A stretch of DNA of 8,901 nucleotides from the NCBI GenBank assembly GCA_012511135.1, contig JAAZGQ010000323.1:1-8901 (forward strand), read 5' to 3'. The stretch's first letter is position 1. Every line of letters begins with the position of its first letter. Origin of the DNA: Bacteroidales bacterium (lineage in GTDB: Bacteria > Bacteroidota > Bacteroidia > Bacteroidales > UBA1402). This document shows, piece after piece, positions 6,266 to 8,901 of the stretch. The notes under the pieces are model-generated. The model was not told the origin of the DNA, did no database searches, and was given only the letters and a program-made list of their open reading frames with translations. Both the position numbers and the translations under genes were made by a program.

Positions 6266-8320
6266 CGGATGAGTGATATCGGCACTGCCGGCAAGCGAAA
6301 CTTCCTGTTCTGATTCTTCGCTGTACTGATAGTCGGCAGCTTCTTTTTCTTTTTCTTCCTCTTCGTACGAAGAATTGGCCGGACTTACTTTTTTGAGTTT
6401 TTTTTCTTTTTTGACTGAGGACTTCTTTTTGCGTTCCTCAGATTTGAGTAAAAGCTGAGCCCTGAATGTCAAGTATTCTTCTACATTAAAGGCTCTGATT
6501 GAAAATTCATGCATCAGCCCGGCTTTATAATCGTATTCTTGTTCCAGGCGGCTATAAGCTTTTTCGAGCAATTGCCTGCTCTCTTTGTTATCCAAATCGG
6601 GCAGGCTTGTTGCTAAAACAGTTCCGATTGTATTTTGTAACTTTTCAGCAAAATAAAGACCGGCCTTTTGAATACGCTCCTGCAATTGAGGCTCTTGTTC
6701 CAGTTCGGCACAGCTTTCGGCCATTCGGCGTATCTGCGTTCCAAAGGAAAGGCCGACACTGGTTATATCGTTCAGGCAGGCCGGGCAAGCCCTGCTCACA
6801 TCTGCAACGTAGGCAGGATAGAATATTTCCAATAAATCTCGACACTGCTGATTAAACAAACGCAAGGCCAACAACAATTCCTGAAAATCGAACAAGTCCA
6901 GCAGCTGATCTATGAAATACTCCCTTCTGGCTTTGATTAGCTGCTGCTGATCGGGAGGACGACTCAGTATCTCTCTGCTGAAAGCGCTCACTACGGCATC
7001 GTCTTTGAGCACATAGCGACTCAGAGGCCGATTGAGGACTATTCCCTCCAGGGTTTTGCAGCGACTCAGCGCCACATAGACCTGACCATGGGCAAAGGCA
7101 GAAGCAGCATCGATAATTACTTTTTCAAAAGTTAAACCCTGGCTTTTGTGTATCGTAATGGCCCAGGCCAGTTTTAGCGGGTATTGTTCAAATATGCCTT
7201 CGACTGTTTCTTCGATGTCTTTGGTATCGGGATCAAGGGTGTATTTAGTGTTGAACCATTGCTCGGGCTGAACAATGACTTCCTGTGCTTCGCCTTCGCA
7301 TTGTACACAAATGTAATCCTCGCCCAAATCGGTAATTTGACCAATTTTCCCGTTAAAATAAAGCCTTTCGGGAGAGGAATCGTTTTTGACAAACATCACC
7401 TGAGCTCCTTTTTTGAGCAGCAGTTCCTGATTGGTTGGAAAAGATGATTCGGGGAACAGACCCTGCAATCTCGCCCTGTAACAGAATTCAGGCTGGCCGA
7501 TGGCAGCCAGTTTGGTTTCGTTAATAGATTGAGCCTGATGATTGTGCGTGGTCAGGGTAATATAGCCTTCGGCGTCGTCGGGATTGAAACCACTTATATG
7601 CCTGTTGTTGACAGCCCTTAAACCCGCTTCGTCAAGCTTATTGTCGCGCACCTTGTTGAGCAGATCCAGAAAAAAGGCATCCGACTGCCTGAATACCTCA
7701 GTGAGGGCAATGGTGGTGTAATGCGTTTGCAACAAAGCCTGGCTGCTGAAGAAATAGGGAGAGTCGTACACAGTACGTAAGAGAGCCCATTCCTCCTCTT
7801 TGGCCACCGGAGCCAATTGCTGCACATCGCCTATCATCAATACCTGCACACCACCAAAGGGGCGGCTGTCTCTGCGGTAACGGCAGAGATTGTCGCTGAC
7901 TGCGTCCAGCAGGTCGGCACGTACCATACTTATTTCGTCGATGATCAAGAGATCAAGACTACGGATAAGATTAATTTTTTCTTTGCGCAATTTATGGCTT
8001 TGCTGTCTGCCCCCGGTCGGTTTTTCGCGTTTGGGGCCGGGGACGTAAGGGCCAAAAGGCAACTGAAAAAAGGAATGGATGGTCATTCCGCCGGCATTGA
8101 TGGCAGCAACTCCGGTGGGAGCCAACACCACCGCGCGTTTGTTAAGCTCTTTTTTGAGCCGCTGCAAAAAAGTGGTTTTCCCTGTTCCGGCTTTACCGGT
8201 CAAAAAAACATGTTCGCCGGTACTGCATATATAATCATAGGCCAGCTCCAGGCCGGCATTGCTCCTGATTATCTCTTTTTGTTGCTGTATATGTTGCGTA
8301 CTGCCCGGACCTGAACTCAT
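6149..8320 (-). CDS. PIF1/RecD-like DNA helicase, C-terminus frameshifted before HRDC domain
   Basis: The 723-residue product is a superfamily 1B helicase that uses ATP to unwind DNA. Motifs in order: Walker A TGKAGTGKTT (41-50), motif Ia VVLAPTGVAA (64-73), Walker B LLIIDEISM (124-132), motif III GDVQQLAP (164-171), motif IV LTEVFRQSD (206-214), then AITIHKSQGLTFEKVIID (387-404) and VYVALSRCKTLEG (415-427). A helical region follows, then a charged linker (about 627-675) rich in Lys then Glu, coded by several A tracts including A8 at 6398-6405. From residue 687 the frame leaves the family: the last 37 residues have no helicase character, and the expected HRDC domain is encoded in another frame at 6033-6263. 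Corrected length would be about 763 residues. The core helicase is intact. The ATG overlaps the stop of the AlkD-type gene (ATGA, 8317-8320), which suggests translational coupling. Confidence 0.95.
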   Translation of the reverse strand: MSSGPGSTQHIQQQKEIIRSNAGLELAYDYICSTGEHVFLTGKAGTGKTTFLQRLKKELNKRAVVLAPTGVAAINAGGMTIHSFFQLPFGPYVPGPKREKPTGGRQQSHKLRKEKINLIRSLDLLIIDEISMVRADLLDAVSDNLCRYRRDSRPFGGVQVLMIGDVQQLAPVAKEEEWALLRTVYDSPYFFSSQALLQTHYTTIALTEVFRQSDAFFLDLLNKVRDNKLDEAGLRAVNNRHISGFNPDDAEGYITLTTHNHQAQSINETKLAAIGQPEFCYRARLQGLFPESSFPTNQELLLKKGAQVMFVKNDSSPERLYFNGKIGQITDLGEDYICVQCEGEAQEVIVQPEQWFNTKYTLDPDTKDIEETVEGIFEQYPLKLAWAITIHKSQGLTFEKVIIDAASAFAHGQVYVALSRCKTLEGIVLNRPLSRYVLKDDAVVSAFSREILSRPPDQQQLIKARREYFIDQLLDLFDFQELLLALRLFNQQCRDLLEIFYPAYVADVSRACPACLNDITSVGLSFGTQIRRMAESCAELEQEPQLQERIQKAGLYFAEKLQNTIGTVLATSLPDLDNKESRQLLEKAYSRLEQEYDYKAGLMHEFSIRAFNVEEYLTFRAQLLLKSEERKKKSSVKKEKKLKKVSPANSSYEEEEKEKEAADYQYSEESEQEVSLAGSADITHPLCINSWRPGEDKKPGNWGVRHTPYSRRLPCWVFAVSPR

Positions 8321-8901
8321 TTCTTTTTTAAATAATATTGCCTTTCTTCGGCTGAATAATGTTCTATGGCGTAACGCAGGGTGGTTCTGGGCAGTTGGGT
8401 GGTATATTCCTCTAAAAAAGCCGTCAAAACACTGCGGTCACGTTTGCCTATTTCCCGAAGCATCCAGCCGTTTGCCTTGTGCATAAGGTCGTGAGGATGT
8501 TGCATCTGTTTTTTTACCAAAGCCAGGCTGTCTTCAAACTGATGCTGAGCAATCAGGGTTATGGTGCATACAATGGCCACTCTTTGTTCCCAAAGGGATT
8601 GGCTTTCACTGAGAAGGTACAGCACGGAGCGGTCGTGATCGAGCAGCCAATGCCCGAGTATCTTGGGAGCAGTCAGGTCTACCAGATCCCAATTATTAGC
8701 CCGATACAAACGGCTTAAATAATAATCAACAATATCGGCACGCTTTTCGGGCTGCCTGCGGTATTGCTCCACCAGAATGAGGAAACCGCACAGGCGAACT
8801 TCGTGCAATTCATCCTGAATCAAGTATTCGATTTCGTTCCTGCTTAAACCCAAAGCCTGTCCGGCCACTGAACGCAGCTGAGGTACCATCACCCCGCAAA
8901 A
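8317..8901 (-). CDS. AlkD-family DNA alkylation repair glycosylase (5' end outside window)
   Basis: The frame is open to the right edge and the first visible residues (FCGVMVPQLRSVAGQALGLS) match the interior of AlkD-type proteins, so the true start lies beyond 8901. The family is built of HEAT-like helical repeats and removes N3- and N7-alkylated purines, such as 3-methyladenine, starting base excision repair. Visible family landmarks are HEVRLCGFLILVEQY, NNWDLVDLTAPKILG and LMHKANGWMLREIGKRD. The Trp and the Asp four residues later in NNWDLVD, and the Arg of REIGKRD, correspond to the Trp-Asp-Arg trio known from Bacillus AlkD, so it is probably active. The C-terminus (ERQYYLKKK) is natural and its stop overlaps the helicase start by 4 bases, making the two genes an operon with a shared repair theme. 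Confidence 0.92.
   Translation of the reverse strand, partial: FCGVMVPQLRSVAGQALGLSRNEIEYLIQDELHEVRLCGFLILVEQYRRQPEKRADIVDYYLSRLYRANNWDLVDLTAPKILGHWLLDHDRSVLYLLSESQSLWEQRVAIVCTITLIAQHQFEDSLALVKKQMQHPHDLMHKANGWMLREIGKRDRSVLTAFLEEYTTQLPRTTLRYAIEHYSAEERQYYLKKK

Noticed and set aside
6007..6294. 95-codon minus-strand open frame as a separate gene
   Set aside because: It overlaps the HRDC-coding stretch in a third frame and its translation has no domain character.

Overview
The window looks like chromosomal DNA from a member of the Bacteroidota, most likely a Bacteroidales-type organism. The evidence is a PorT protein of the type IX secretion system (T9SS), a secreted protein with a T9SS-like C-terminal sorting region, a fused FeoA-FeoB iron transporter, and a PIF1-like helicase carrying an HRDC domain. 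There is also a TAnnTTTG-type promoter instead of a sigma-70-like one. There are no rRNA or tRNA genes, transposases, integrases, CRISPR arrays or prophage genes. It reads as an ordinary chromosomal region, and I do not see a new multi-gene system in it.

Layout from left to right. At 1-893 (minus) lies a secreted family-1 pectate lyase whose 3' end is cut off by the window. Upstream, at 1046-2185 (minus), is a secreted protein of unknown function with a calcium-loop-like motif and a T9SS-like tail, followed by a probable terminator. At 2229-4925 (minus) is the FeoA-FeoB ferrous iron transporter, with an unusually histidine-rich insertion after its G domain. At 5025-5195 (minus) is a small 2[4Fe-4S] ferredoxin, separated from feoAB by a good intrinsic terminator. 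A 133-bp divergent intergenic region follows. The only plus-strand gene, porT, is at 5329-6042. It converges on a minus-strand DNA-repair pair that enters from the right edge: an AlkD-type DNA glycosylase (8317 to beyond 8901) overlapping by 4 bases a PIF1-family helicase (6149-8320).

The most notable anomaly is in the helicase. Its C-terminal HRDC domain is encoded intact but in another reading frame (6033-6263, stop 6030-6032), so as sequenced the protein ends in 37 nonsense-like residues. Restoring the frame would give about 763 residues and make the helicase end 13 bases inside the 3' end of porT.

Functionally the genes fall into three themes: iron handling (ferredoxin and FeoAB), the secretion machinery and its exported products (PorT, the T9SS-tailed protein, the exported pectate lyase), and DNA repair (AlkD plus PIF1-HRDC). 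No gap between genes exceeds 300 bases.
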